A stretch of 29,224 nt of DNA from assembly GCA_963849485.1 (NCBI GenBank), contig CAWKIF010000053.1:1-29224 (forward strand). Direction: 5' to 3'. The notes below the pieces were generated by a model. That model was not told where the DNA came from. It saw nothing but the letters and a program-made list of their open reading frames with translations, and searched no databases. A program made the translations under genes and the position numbers. Positions 1 to 9,445 of this stretch are shown piece by piece (position 1 is the first letter of the stretch; each line of letters starts with the position of its first letter). The stretch is from CAVTWJ01 sp963849485. GTDB taxonomy: Bacteria > Oederibacteriota > Muellerivitia > Muellerivitales > Muellerivitaceae.

Positions 1-1348
1 ATAAGTGGTAAACGTCTAAAAGGGTTGAAACGATGATGACCGTCATTAAAAGAACGGTTTTTTTCTTAATTAAAACGGGTTCAACAAATCTAAATAACCC
101 GACCACAACCATAAGGATCACGAACGGAAATATAGGCAAGACTCGCATCAACTCAATACTATTGGTGAGAACTCCGGGAAGAAAACATATAACGAACACC
201 ACCATCATCCAGTAAAAAACAGGCCTATTTCTAAAGCGGAAAACATCGATAAGCCCTAATAAAAAAGCCGAACCCAGAAGCGGATTTAAATACCCCCCCC
301 ATATCGGTCCGAAATTAAAATAGGACTTGTCGAGAGTTCCCCATAAAAGCGCAGTTCCGTACGAAAGAGAAACACTCACTTGCTGCAAAAAAGGATTGGC
401 TCGGTAAAAAACAGAATATTCATGCGCATGGCCCATGGCGGTATATTTCAATATTTCCCCAAGAATCGGAATACTCACCACACCCATCGGTAAGAAAAAA
501 AGCAATAAGGGATGAAGGACACTTTTACTATCGCGAATCCAATGCCATAAAATGACAATGCTAATAGCACAAATTGTCGGCAAGACCGTTATATAGACAT
601 AAAATCCAGAACCTAAACACACCCCCAGAGCGACCAATAACACTTTCTGGTATTTCGTTCCTAAAGACTTGAGATAAATGCCCAGCATCCCAAGGGAAAC
701 GAATTGCCAAATAACCATCCCCTGAGCTAGATAATAAGCTTTCAAAAAAAGCGGCCAATAACTCAATGAAAGGACAGTCGCCGCCATTATGGAAAAAGTT
801 CTTGTTCCGTACTGCCGGCAGGCCCAGTATCCCAAGGGGACAATCAAAAGTGATTGGAGAACCGGCAAAAACCAAATGGAAAATAGGGATGGACTGAATA
901 ATTTAAGAAACAACGCCTGTAACCAATACATCAAGGGTGGAACTTTTTCTATGCTGTAGGTTAAATGCCAACTCCAATGTTCCATTTGCCCGATACTCAA
1001 CAGGCTGTTATAAGCGTCATCCCACATAGGCCAAGCCTGGAGCGAAACAAATCTAAACAGCCTTAAAAACACACCTAATCCGAATACAACCGGTAATAAC
1101 CAGACTAATGAGGTTTTATTATTTCCTTCGGCTTTATCGAATAAAGATTCGTTTGGATCCGCCAGATCAGAGGTGAGTAGGGCAATAATAAACGGCGATA
1201 AAAGAAATACGATTCCAATCCATATTTTCACTTCAATGGCCAAGTGAAGATATGCCAACGCGATATTATCGATAAGAAAAAGCAGGAAATATAAACGGGG
1301 GTCATAACGAAACTTATCATTGCCCATTTTTATCAGGATTTGACTCAT
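1..1348 (-). CDS. GT39/ArnT-like membrane glycosyltransferase, C-terminus cut by window edge
   Basis: The reverse strand is open without a stop from an ATG at 1348 to the left edge, giving 449 residues of a strongly hydrophobic protein. A GAGGAAT ribosome site lies just upstream of this ATG. After the first membrane segments comes an acidic loop with WDD at about residues 109-111, then VPPLMYW at about 136-142. These match the catalytic acidic pair and the PPLYYW-type motif of the dolichyl-phosphate-mannose mannosyltransferase/ArnT family (GT39, GT-C fold). Such enzymes move a sugar from a polyprenyl-phosphate donor to lipid or protein on the outer face of the inner membrane. It is the last gene of the minus-strand glycan operon, 180 bp after a GT2 enzyme that could make its donor. 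Family is fairly sure from motifs; acceptor and sugar are unknown. Confidence 0.8.
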   Translation of the reverse strand, partial: MSQILIKMGNDKFRYDPRLYFLLFLIDNIALAYLHLAIEVKIWIGIVFLLSPFIIALLTSDLADPNESLFDKAEGNNKTSLVWLLPVVFGLGVFLRLFRFVSLQAWPMWDDAYNSLLSIGQMEHWSWHLTYSIEKVPPLMYWLQALFLKLFSPSLFSIWFLPVLQSLLIVPLGYWACRQYGTRTFSIMAATVLSLSYWPLFLKAYYLAQGMVIWQFVSLGMLGIYLKSLGTKYQKVLLVALGVCLGSGFYVYITVLPTICAISIVILWHWIRDSKSVLHPLLLFFLPMGVVSIPILGEILKYTAMGHAHEYSVFYRANPFLQQVSVSLSYGTALLWGTLDKSYFNFGPIWGGYLNPLLGSAFLLGLIDVFRFRNRPVFYWMMVVFVICFLPGVLTNSIELMRVLPIFPFVILMVVVGLFRFVEPVLIKKKTVLLMTVIIVSTLLDVYHL

Positions 1349-1528
1349 CAATTCCTCATGGCATCCCAGTCAGTACATCTGTCCTAACATCGGGGTTTAA
1401 ATATCATCCTTGAACATCGGGGCGGAAAGGAAAATGCCCAATGGCCCCAAGAAAATCGCTTTGCTCTCATTAAAAATCTATTGAATGCCAATTTCCGGAT
1501 GGAATTTCTCGTTTCGAACGATTATCGA

Positions 1529-2239
1529 TCAAACCGAATATGCCCAAACGGCGCGAGTCAGCTTCAGAAGTTCCCACAAGGCGGTGATTATAATTTTAAA
1601 AGAGCCGCCCTTCGCTTTCCCATGGGCCCGTGGAAAATAGACCGAGGGGCATTGGATACATCCATTTCCTCTTTTAATCATTTTCGCACAAATTTCACTT
1701 TCAATAAGCGAACTCTGAAGTTTTAAATCCAGCTTCGATAGCTCCGATCGTTTATAGATTTTGACCCAATTCACATCCTGTAAATTCATCCCGAACAATA
1801 CTCGATTGATCCCCTTATTGAATTTGGAAATAAAAAGTCTGAAAAGACTGTACCCTTCCTGTTTTTTCCTAAAAAAAGAAACAAAAGTTCCATTTTCGAC
1901 AGTCTTGAAGGGAAGCAGTTCATGAACGTTGAATTGTCCATCCCCCGGAATGACGCAAACATTTTCACATTTTGAACTGTAATAACCGCTTCTCAAAGCC
2001 ATTCCAATACCTAAATTCGAAGAATGATGGATAGGTCTTATTTCCGGATATTGCTTGACCAACTTTAGGATCAGCGACTGGGTGCCATCGACGCTTCCAT
2101 CATCCACGATGATGATTTCGTACCGACCTGGGGCCATTTTTCGAAGAACTCGGCGAGCGGAATCAACCACCCTATCGAGTGTAGGCATTTCGTTGTAACA
2201 AAGAATGACGAGAGACCAGCTTTGTTTTTGAACCGGCAT
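1529..2239 (-). CDS. Family 2 glycosyltransferase (DPM1/ArnC-like)
   Basis: A 236-residue GT-A glycosyltransferase of family 2. It opens with the usual beta-strand and SLVILCYNE (about 9-17). It has the nucleotide-binding IIVDDGSVDGT at about 43-53 and GDGQ at about 99-102 in the metal-binding DxD position. There is no C-terminal membrane domain, so it resembles the short, soluble dolichyl/undecaprenyl-phosphate sugar transferases more than ArnC with its two helices. It likely loads a sugar onto a polyprenyl phosphate at the cytoplasmic face, which would supply a donor for the GT39-like protein downstream. It begins 59 bp after the DegT aminotransferase on the same strand, so one transcript is likely. 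The exact sugar cannot be read from sequence. Confidence 0.85.
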   Translation of the reverse strand: MPVQKQSWSLVILCYNEMPTLDRVVDSARRVLRKMAPGRYEIIIVDDGSVDGTQSLILKLVKQYPEIRPIHHSSNLGIGMALRSGYYSSKCENVCVIPGDGQFNVHELLPFKTVENGTFVSFFRKKQEGYSLFRLFISKFNKGINRVLFGMNLQDVNWVKIYKRSELSKLDLKLQSSLIESEICAKMIKRGNGCIQCPSVYFPRAHGKAKGGSFKIIITALWELLKLTRAVWAYSV

Positions 2240-2298
2240 TGGATGGTTGTTCCTAGCTGTTAATCATCTGGTCAATATTTCAAAACAATCGTTTCCGA

Positions 2299-3408
2299 TT
2301 ATTCCTTATTTTTTGTCGCAAAATCCCGAATCGCCCGGGCGACTTCCTCACATTGGTTCCGAGATAATTCAGGGAAAATCGGAAGTGAAATTTGCCTTTG
2401 GGCGATCGACTCGGAGATTGGAAAACTTCCAACTTCGCCAGAGAGTTCCTTATAAGCCTTTTGCAAATGGACGGGGATTGGATAATGAATGAGGGTATGG
2501 ATTCCTTTAATATTTAAAAACTGGGCCAGATCGTCCCGTTTTTCCAGCAAGAGGGCATATATATGAAACACATGGCAGACATTCGATTCGGTTTGGGGCA
2601 ACTGAATATCCAACTCCTGAAGCAATTCATTGTAAATTTTCGCCTTTTCTCTACGAGCCTCATTCCATGAATCCAAATATCTTAACTTGACCCTTAAAAC
2701 CGCTCCTTGAATACCTTCCATCCTGTAATTAAAGCCCTTTAACTCATGGTGGTACTTCCGGTCCGACCCCCAGTCCCGAAGCATCCTTATCGTTTTTGCA
2801 AATTCCTGGTTTCGGGTGGTGACAGCCCCCCCCTCACCATAAGCGCCAAGATTCTTACCTGGATAAAAGCTAAAACACCCAAGATCACCGATACTTCCCA
2901 CTTTTTGGCCATTATATTCCGCTCCATGGGCTTGAGCGGCGTCCTCGATGACGGTTAAACCAAATTCACGAGCGATCCGCATGATTGAACCCATATCGGC
3001 GGGATGCCCATAAAGATGGACTGGTAGTAGGGCCTTGGTGCGCTTCGTGATTTTTGGAATGATTTGATCGGTGTTCATTGTATAAGTACGTGGATTCACG
3101 TCTACAAAAACCGGTTTTGCGCCCGTGTAAAGGATGGCGGCAACAGTCGCCACAAAAGTGGCGGGTACGGTGATAACCTCGTCCCCCGGACCGATTCCAG
3201 CAGACAGGAGCGCTAAATGAAGGGCGCTGGTGCCGGAATTGACACCGATCGCGAAATCCGTTTGGCAATAAGCCGCGAACTCTTCTTCAAAAGCTTGAAC
3301 TTCGCGTCCAAGAATGAATTGACCACTTTCAATGACACTCCCTACGGCTGAATCTATCTCGCTTTTAATGTTCTGGTATTGGGCTTTCAAATCAAGGAAA
3401 GGGATCAT
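2299..3408 (-). CDS. DegT/DnrJ/EryC1/StrS family sugar aminotransferase (WbpE-like)
   Basis: A PLP-dependent nucleotide-sugar aminotransferase of about 369 residues, full length for the family. It starts MIPFLDLKAQY, the classic opening of this family. It has GVNSGTSALHLAL for phosphate binding, EDAAQAHGA around residue 155-163, and the PLP lysine in SFYPGKNLGAYGEGG (Lys at about 185). I place the start at the ATG at 3408, which overlaps the stop of the upstream oxidoreductase as ATGA. A GTG at 3426 would add six residues that do not fit the family. Enzymes such as WbpE transfer an amino group from glutamate to a 3-keto sugar nucleotide made by a WbpB-type oxidoreductase, exactly the neighbour here. 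The precise sugar is inferred, not proven. Confidence 0.92.
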   Translation of the reverse strand: MIPFLDLKAQYQNIKSEIDSAVGSVIESGQFILGREVQAFEEEFAAYCQTDFAIGVNSGTSALHLALLSAGIGPGDEVITVPATFVATVAAILYTGAKPVFVDVNPRTYTMNTDQIIPKITKRTKALLPVHLYGHPADMGSIMRIAREFGLTVIEDAAQAHGAEYNGQKVGSIGDLGCFSFYPGKNLGAYGEGGAVTTRNQEFAKTIRMLRDWGSDRKYHHELKGFNYRMEGIQGAVLRVKLRYLDSWNEARREKAKIYNELLQELDIQLPQTESNVCHVFHIYALLLEKRDDLAQFLNIKGIHTLIHYPIPVHLQKAYKELSGEVGSFPISESIAQRQISLPIFPELSRNQCEEVARAIRDFATKNKE

Positions 3409-4433
3409 AAATTGAACTTTTTCCACTCCAACTCAACCGGCTGTCCCTTTAAAGCTAGCGATCGAGAGGCCGCCTCAAGGATATGAACAATCCGGAGGCC
3501 GACCCAACCATCCGATATTGGTTGATTGGAGTGATTCACACAATCGACAAAATGATTTGTTTCATAAAACAGGGCTTCCGTGGTATCCAAGTGGGGTGCC
3601 CAAATATCACCCGTACGATAATCGACCATTAGTTTATAAATTCCTTCGGGCTTGTCCGTAACCACAACCCCCTTGTCGTAAACCTTGACTTTTTCAGTAA
3701 CCTCCACGTCATCATAAACAATCATTTGTTTGTCACCGCCGATCAGGGTCTTCCGCACCTTGACGGGAGCAAGCCAATTCGCGTGGATATGGGCAATCAG
3801 GTTATCCTCAAAAAAACACGTTAGATATGCGATATTTTCAGGTTCTCCTGGGATGTGGGAAATTCCTGTCGCCGCTACGGCGATGGCCTTTCGTTGGAGC
3901 ACAAAATCCATTATTGACAGATCGTGAACCGCTAAATCCCATAAAACATTGACGTCATGTTGGAACAACCCAAGGTTGATCCGGACAGAGTCATAGTAAT
4001 ATATTTTTCCTAGCTGACCCCCATCAACCATTTCCTTAATCTTCCGTACGGCTCCGGTATAGAGGAAAGTATGATCCACGAAGAGCACCAGCTTTCTTCG
4101 GTTAGCCTCCTCGATGAGTTCCAACGCCTGAGTCGAGTTTGCAGTAAAGGGTTTTTCTATGAAAACGTGTTTCCCTGAACGAAGAGCTTGAAGCGCAAGT
4201 TCATAGTGTGATCGGACGGGCGTGGAAATGGCGACCGCGTCAATCCGCGGATCATCAAATATTTCCTTAACTTGGGTCGTAGTCTCTATGGCGGGGTAAA
4301 GTTTATTGATTTTTTTCAAATTTTCCGGTTTGAGGTCAGCGACTTTCAAAACATTCAAACCATCAGAAACCACGAAATTCCGGACAAGATTTGGGCCCCA
4401 ATAGCCATAACCAATGACCCCGATGTTAATCAT
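3405..4433 (-). CDS. Gfo/Idh/MocA family oxidoreductase (WbpB/WlbA-like)
   Basis: A 342-residue NAD(P)-dependent dehydrogenase with an N-terminal Rossmann fold (IGVIGYGYWGPNLVRNF, about 4-20). It has the family's EKP motif at residues 93-95 and catalytic candidates D166 and H170 in WDLAVHD. The GYGYWGPN start is typical of members that oxidise C3 of UDP-linked amino sugars or uronates (WbpB, WlbA). The stop overlaps the start of the DegT aminotransferase by four bases, so the two are translationally coupled and probably act in sequence: 3-keto formation, then amination. It is the first gene of the minus-strand operon and faces the AT-rich 4434-5201 spacer, which presumably carries its promoter. 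The dehydrogenase of the WbpA step is not in the window. Confidence 0.9.
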   Translation of the reverse strand: MINIGVIGYGYWGPNLVRNFVVSDGLNVLKVADLKPENLKKINKLYPAIETTTQVKEIFDDPRIDAVAISTPVRSHYELALQALRSGKHVFIEKPFTANSTQALELIEEANRRKLVLFVDHTFLYTGAVRKIKEMVDGGQLGKIYYYDSVRINLGLFQHDVNVLWDLAVHDLSIMDFVLQRKAIAVAATGISHIPGEPENIAYLTCFFEDNLIAHIHANWLAPVKVRKTLIGGDKQMIVYDDVEVTEKVKVYDKGVVVTDKPEGIYKLMVDYRTGDIWAPHLDTTEALFYETNHFVDCVNHSNQPISDGWVGLRIVHILEAASRSLALKGQPVELEWKKFNL

Positions 4434-5201
4434 AATAATATCGCATGTTTTTGGCCCTTAAACGTGATAATGAAAATGCAAAACACTTCTTATTAGATAT
4501 CTTAAATCTACTTCCTAAAGACAGAAACGATTTATTTGCTATTAAGCCAACCTTGCAATTAAAAATAACCGTTTATTTAAAACGGTGCAAATCCGTCGTT
4601 TTTAATCCTAGCACTTCTTTTTCATTCTAATTGGAACAATAATGTTTTGAGGACAAGAAAGAATAATATGTTTCAATTGATGAATTCATCGTTCTTTCCC
4701 TTTATAACTTTCCACCAATGATTTGAACATGTTTGGTTCAAATTGGAATTTTGGTATTAAATTCTATTATTTGGATTTGGCCTAGAACTTCAATTTGCCC
4801 CAGCTCAATCCATTCATTCAGGAATTCCTGCTTGGAAATTCTCTCCAAGTATAACAAGGCTTTGATTGGTCGAATAATATTGGTTTGTCTTCGGTTTGGA
4901 GATCACGCCGGGGAGAAAAGTAACGGTTAAATTAGGATTGATAAATGCTCTTCGGGTGGTTTTTGAAACAGGGCTCAAGCTGAAATTCAATAACGTAAAA
5001 GGAATGTTTAGAACCACATCGAGACGGATCATGTTCCAGCTTTGTTCTCGACAGTCGAAATAGTGTGAAAATCGCAAGGCGACAATATAATGAACACCAC
5101 CCTATCCCACATTGATGCTAGTCAAATAAATCCTGGAAATTCTAGATTGATTTCTTAGCACAAAAGAATCTTTCTGTATATTGCTTAAAAAAGGAGCGCT
5201 C
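4434..5201. other. AT-rich divergent intergenic region with no supported gene
   Basis: This 768-bp stretch separates the minus-strand sugar operon from the plus-strand acetyltransferase. It is visibly richer in A and T than the flanking genes. Short open frames (4445-4630 plus, 4814-5077 minus) have no recognisable motif and no good ribosome site. It should hold divergent promoters. A TATATT at 5177-5182 lies a plausible distance before the acetyltransferase, but the matching -35 box is weak. It could also be the remains of a decayed gene or insertion. I see no repeat or RNA gene in it. Confidence 0.5.
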
Positions 5202-5669
5202 ATGCCAATCTCAGCGTCCGTAAAGTTAGGAAAAAACACTTTCATCCCTCAGCCTGATCTCGTAAATCTTTATGGTTGTGAAATTGGGGATGACACGAAA
5301 ATCGGGGCTTTTGTTGAGATCCAAAAAGGAGTTAAAATCGGCCGGTTTTGTAAAATCAGCAGTCATAGTTTTCTTTGCGAGGGCGTAACCCTGGAGGACA
5401 AGGTTTTTGTGGGCCACGGGGTCATGTTCATCAATGACCGGTATCCTCGATCTACCTCGGGGGACCGGCTTCAATCTGAAGAGGATTGGGAAATCATTCC
5501 AATACACATTAAAGAGGGTGCTTCCTTAGGAAGCGGTTCTATTATTCTTTGTGGAGTCACCATTGGGAGGGGAGCCATGATAGGCGCTGGAGCGGTGGTC
5601 ACCCGAGATGTTCCCGATTCCGCCGTGGTCAAAGGGGTTCCTGGAAGGGTTACAGGTATAATCGGTTAA
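5202..5669 (+). CDS. Left-handed beta-helix (hexapeptide) acyltransferase, WbpD/WlbB-like
   Basis: A 155-residue hexapeptide-repeat acyltransferase. Repeats of the [LIV]-G-x4 type run from about residue 15 to the end: IGDDTKIG, VKIGRFCKIS, VTLEDKVFVGHGVMF, then IGRGAMIGAGAVVTRDV. FVGHGVMFINDRYPRS matches the segment of WbpD/WlbB-type N-acetyltransferases that carries the conserved Asn and Pro-Arg. These enzymes acetylate the 3-amino group of UDP-linked amino sugars, using acetyl-CoA. The start is the ATG at 5202, preceded by AAGGAG at 5191-5196; a TTG at 5181 lies upstream of that ribosome site and is rejected. It is on the opposite strand from the WbpB- and WbpE-like genes, unlike the usual colinear cluster, but would complete their pathway. 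Confidence 0.88.
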   Translation: MPISASVKLGKNTFIPQPDLVNLYGCEIGDDTKIGAFVEIQKGVKIGRFCKISSHSFLCEGVTLEDKVFVGHGVMFINDRYPRSTSGDRLQSEEDWEIIPIHIKEGASLGSGSIILCGVTIGRGAMIGAGAVVTRDVPDSAVVKGVPGRVTGIIG

Positions 5670-5876
5670 AATCATTTAACCTGGGTTTTCCAGATGATAT
5701 TTCCATTCGAGTATTTTTAGATATTGTTCCCGACATTTTGAAATTTATAAATATTCCTTATTGCACACTAGCATCCACACCGATTGTAATACGCGTGACA
5801 AATCTTGGATAAACTGTGGGAATCGCCAATGGCCGAAAAGCAAACCTCTTAAACCAGAAACGGGAAAATTCTAACC

Positions 5877-7442
5877 TTGAAAATAAAACTTGTCTCTATC
5901 GAATCAGGTGTTTCTGGCATCGGTTTCAGGAAAGTAGCTGGGGTTGCAAAACAAATATTCCCAGATACTGAAATATGTTTTGTTACCCCGGATAATTTGT
6001 ATTCGTTCACCTCCCTACTATTCCCTGATAAAAATTCAACTTTAAATGACTCTGATATAGAAAGGATATCTTCTTATTTAGCGGAGGCGGACATAATCGG
6101 GTTTTCATGTATGACCGCATCTTCTGGGCTCGTCGAAAAAATAGCGAACCGTATAAAAAAAATCAAACCCTCCGCATATCTCTTGTGGGGTGGAGTCCAC
6201 GCCACGCTTTATCCGGAAGAATCCATCGCCTTTGTGGACGCGATTTGTGTTGGTGAAGGCGAACGGCCGATGGCCATGTTTCTTGAAAACGCGTTAAAAG
6301 ATAATTTCGCGACAGATATACCAGGGATGTGGATCAAAAAAGAAAATATTATTTTAAAAAACCAGAAATTACCCCTCAATACTTCCGAATTGCTCGGTAG
6401 TTTTCCTCATTCCTATTTCGATGACTCGATTATTTATGACAAGTCCGTAAAACAATTCAGGATCTTTCACCATTTGGATTATTCACAGTTTAACGGCTTG
6501 TTATTTAGGACGCTTTGGACACTTGGTTGTCCCTTCGATTGTTCTTTTTGTGCAAATGATTCATTTATTAAACTTGATTCGGGATACAGGAGACTAAGGC
6601 ACGCGCCGGTTGATTACATCCTTGATGAAATCAAAATTGCCCGGAAAAAGTACCCCTTCATTTCCACGATTGCCTTTTACGATGACAATTTCATCGCCCT
6701 CCCCTTTGAAACTATTCAAGAATTCAGCAAAAAATACAAAAAAGAAATCGATCTGCCATTCGTGGTGTTTGGAATACATCCCAATACCCTAAGAAAAGAC
6801 AAGGTTGAATTGCTGGCGGCAGCGGGAATGAACAGGACAAGAATGGGGGTTCAATCCGGTTCCACAGAAACGTTGAAATTTTTTGCCAGAGGAACGGATA
6901 AAAAAAGAATAGTAGAATCTGCAAATGTTCTCACGGAGGCGGCGAAGAAACACAAGATGATTCCACCGGCCTTTGATATTATCAGCGATAATCCGGTGGA
7001 AACCATCGACAACAAAATCGAGACACTTGAATTGCTTTATTCGATCAAGAGGCCCTTTACGCTCATCGTGTTTTCACTGAGGGTTTTCCCCGGAACCTCT
7101 CTGTTTGATTACGTTCAAGAAAATCTGCAATTGGTGGAATATTTCAAAAAATCGTCATACCTCAGCACAAAGAAAAATATGAACAATATCATTTTGTACC
7201 TTCTTGCTATTTGCCGACCTCCGCGTTTCCTTTTCGACGAGTTGGTCTCCATCGTTAGAAAAAATGGCGGCGAAGAGAAAGAATACCCCTTGCTTTACCA
7301 GACTATTTATTTTATTTACCTTGCAAATAGGGCCTGGGTCCATCTGTTTAAATTCGACTTTTCGATCATGGTTGGAAGGTGGACTTATTACCTTTGGACT
7401 TTGAAGCCGAGAAGGGCTTGGCACTGGAGAAAAAGCAACTAA
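5877..7442 (+). CDS. B12-binding-domain radical SAM protein
   Basis: A 521-residue protein with an N-terminal cobalamin-binding-type Rossmann domain (about 1-150; GFSCMTASSG at 75-84, LLWGGVHATLYPEE at 102-115). A radical SAM domain follows, with Cys 218, 222 and 225 in the CxxxCxxC motif (GCPFDCSFC). These would hold the 4Fe-4S cluster that cleaves S-adenosylmethionine. FYDDNF and TRMGVQSGS fit the rest of the barrel. Many such proteins are methylases or catalyse C-C chemistry on lipids, tetrapyrroles or natural products; the substrate here is unknown. The start is a TTG at 5877, as no ATG lies near the conserved first strand. It is alone, with spacers of 207 and 290 bp, but shares a class with the 13702-15132 protein, so the locus holds two. 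Confidence 0.85.
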   Translation: MKIKLVSIESGVSGIGFRKVAGVAKQIFPDTEICFVTPDNLYSFTSLLFPDKNSTLNDSDIERISSYLAEADIIGFSCMTASSGLVEKIANRIKKIKPSAYLLWGGVHATLYPEESIAFVDAICVGEGERPMAMFLENALKDNFATDIPGMWIKKENIILKNQKLPLNTSELLGSFPHSYFDDSIIYDKSVKQFRIFHHLDYSQFNGLLFRTLWTLGCPFDCSFCANDSFIKLDSGYRRLRHAPVDYILDEIKIARKKYPFISTIAFYDDNFIALPFETIQEFSKKYKKEIDLPFVVFGIHPNTLRKDKVELLAAAGMNRTRMGVQSGSTETLKFFARGTDKKRIVESANVLTEAAKKHKMIPPAFDIISDNPVETIDNKIETLELLYSIKRPFTLIVFSLRVFPGTSLFDYVQENLQLVEYFKKSSYLSTKKNMNNIILYLLAICRPPRFLFDELVSIVRKNGGEEKEYPLLYQTIYFIYLANRAWVHLFKFDFSIMVGRWTYYLWTLKPRRAWHWRKSN

Positions 7443-7732
7443 ATAGTAAACGCCTGGGCGCCTTAATGATTTTTGTTTGGGTTAAAAATTCTATTCTTTC
7501 GGGCCATGCTATAACAGTAGTTGTAGCAAATGTTTCTCGTTTTTTCGCTTACAAAGATACAAACATTAATTCTATTAATTTCATAAGTTCATTGAAGCTG
7601 GAAGTGAAAAATGATTCCGGAGAGGCGATTTCTTCTCGAACAATCAGGTCAAAATACGGCATATAAATATTTATGAGTTAAAGCTTCCTTCCAATAGAAT
7701 AAAATCGTTCTATTGATTATTTAGGATCCCCC
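7443..7732. other. Intergenic spacer with a small hairpin
   Basis: This 290-bp AT-rich spacer holds no supported gene. An open frame running through it (7379-7666) overlaps the end of the radical SAM gene in another frame and shows no motif. Just before the next gene, CAATAGAA (7692-7699) and TTCTATTG (7708-7715) form an 8-bp stem with an 8-base loop. It has no following T-run, so it is more likely a leader hairpin than a terminator. Confidence 0.5.
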
Positions 7733-9445
7733 TTGAGTCCTCAACCAACAAATCATATAAATAAATTTCCACTTTCCATCTCTTTTATTATTTGCTTTAC
7801 AACCGTCCTCATTTTTTTATTTTTTTTCAAACCCTTTTTCAACGTCAACGATGACTGTTTCAAGATTTTATTCGCCAAGGGGGTCGGCACCAACCTTTAC
7901 CCGAGCGAATTCATCGGCTATTCCAGCATCCCCTTGGGTTTCATTTTAAAATGGCTCTATGGGTTTTTCCCTTCTATCCCTTGGTATGGGCTTGGTCTCG
8001 TTTCAGCTCAATTTTTTGGGATTTGGTTATTCCTTTATTCTCTTTTCCTGGGCCCTTCTCCCCTTTGGAAATGCGCCCTGCTTATCATGGGTTTCCTGGC
8101 GGCCGATGTCACTTTTTTTTGCAATCTCCAATTCACCATCTCGGCCTCCCTCCCGGCCCAAGGGGCGCTGTTCCTTCTGGCGCGGCTCCTGGAAAAGGAC
8201 AAGCCCCATGAAATAACCGGGGGGTTCCTCCTCGTTTTCGTCTCGTTACTCTTAGCCGTCCTCATCCGCTTCGACGAGTTCCTGGTGACCCTGTTCTGCG
8301 CGGTCCCTTTTATCCTCTATACCCTTCGCGGGAACTGGCCCCGTGTTTTCAAAAAGCCGATGTTCCCATTTCTGGTGACCAGCGCCCTGGTTCTAATCAG
8401 CGTTCCATTGTTTTCCCAAGTCTGGCACAAGCAAATACCGGGCTGGCATGAATTCGACCTGTTTGACCATGAAAGGGTCGAGTTTCAGGACTATCGGATT
8501 CATGATTACACCCCTCAGACCAAACCCTTCTTTGAAGAGGCTGGATGGACCAAGAATGACCTCGATATGTTCACCGCCTGGTACTTCATGGACCGGGACA
8601 AATACGATTGGAAAAACATTCAGCGTTTGAGCCGGCACTTTCCCCGTTTCGGGGTCGAGGGAAAGAACTCTACATTCCATTCCCTTTTGGAAATCGTTCG
8701 GTCAAATTTCGGCATGAGAAACCTCTCCATACTTTTCTGTCTTATGTTCTTGATCCCACTCGCGGAATTTCGATGGCTCCTGGGAAGCGTCATTTGGTTG
8801 GCTTTGTTTTTTCTATACATGCTTTATTTTTGGAGGGCGCCGGACCGGCTGGTGTACCAGGAGCTCTATTATCTCCTGTGCCTGGGCATCCTTTGGGCCC
8901 AGGGGCCGTTCTCCCCCGCGCCCCTTTCCGGAGGTGTATTCCCCCGTTGGGTCGCGAAAACGGGATACTTTCTTATTGCCCTGGCTTTCTTCTTCCTCGT
9001 CCCGGTTATTTTCAGGATCTATTCCGATAACAAGAAAAACATCGACATGGAAACCCAGCTTAAAAGCGACCTGGCCCGGCTGAACCCTCGGGAAGACCAG
9101 TTATTCATCATCTGGGATTCGGCCTTTCCCTATGAACTCATAGACGCCTTTGATTCCTACGAGACCTTCCGCCCCTTCCACATTTTCGAGTTCGCCGTCT
9201 ATCAAAGAAGCCCGGACGCTGCTCCCCAGCTGAAAAGATTCGGTCTGGAGAACCCTCTCATGGATTTGATCGGAAAACCCAATGTCTATTTCATTTGCAA
9301 ACCCGAGGAGTTGGAAATGTATTGGCGATTTCTTTCCGAGCACCATTCCCAAAAGGTTGTAGTTTCCAATTATTTTGAAAGCCGATTTTTTAAGGTATTT
9401 CAAATACTACCGCGGAAAGATACCTATTCAAAAACTCATTCGTAA
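7733..9445 (+). CDS. Large multi-pass membrane protein, possible GT-C-type glycosyltransferase (paralog A)
   Basis: A 570-residue protein with an N-terminal membrane helix (about 13-36) followed by an acidic loop NVNDDCFK (NDD at 39-41). Many hydrophobic segments follow up to about residue 435, then a soluble tail of about 130 residues containing IIWDSAFPYELIDAF and AVYQRSP. An acidic pair in the first outer loop followed by many helices is the layout of GT-C glycosyltransferases, so a lipid-linked sugar transferase is possible, but I do not recognise a named family. It is clearly related to the 10700-12469 product: FAKGVGT, PSEFIGYSS, QFT(I/L)SAS(L/I)AAQGALFLLA-like and AVYQRSP segments recur in the same order. 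The start is taken as the TTG at 7733, after AGGA at 7723; the next in-frame starts would lose the first helix. Confidence 0.75.
   Translation: MSPQPTNHINKFPLSISFIICFTTVLIFLFFFKPFFNVNDDCFKILFAKGVGTNLYPSEFIGYSSIPLGFILKWLYGFFPSIPWYGLGLVSAQFFGIWLFLYSLFLGPSPLWKCALLIMGFLAADVTFFCNLQFTISASLPAQGALFLLARLLEKDKPHEITGGFLLVFVSLLLAVLIRFDEFLVTLFCAVPFILYTLRGNWPRVFKKPMFPFLVTSALVLISVPLFSQVWHKQIPGWHEFDLFDHERVEFQDYRIHDYTPQTKPFFEEAGWTKNDLDMFTAWYFMDRDKYDWKNIQRLSRHFPRFGVEGKNSTFHSLLEIVRSNFGMRNLSILFCLMFLIPLAEFRWLLGSVIWLALFFLYMLYFWRAPDRLVYQELYYLLCLGILWAQGPFSPAPLSGGVFPRWVAKTGYFLIALAFFFLVPVIFRIYSDNKKNIDMETQLKSDLARLNPREDQLFIIWDSAFPYELIDAFDSYETFRPFHIFEFAVYQRSPDAAPQLKRFGLENPLMDLIGKPNVYFICKPEELEMYWRFLSEHHSQKVVVSNYFESRFFKVFQILPRKDTYSKTHS

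Noticed and set aside
4814..5077. An 87-codon minus-strand frame in the AT-rich spacer
   Set aside because: No recognisable motif or ribosome site; it may be a remnant, but nothing supports a gene.
7379..7666. A 95-codon plus-strand frame
   Set aside because: It overlaps the end of the radical SAM gene out of frame and shows no motif; the rest is AT-rich spacer.
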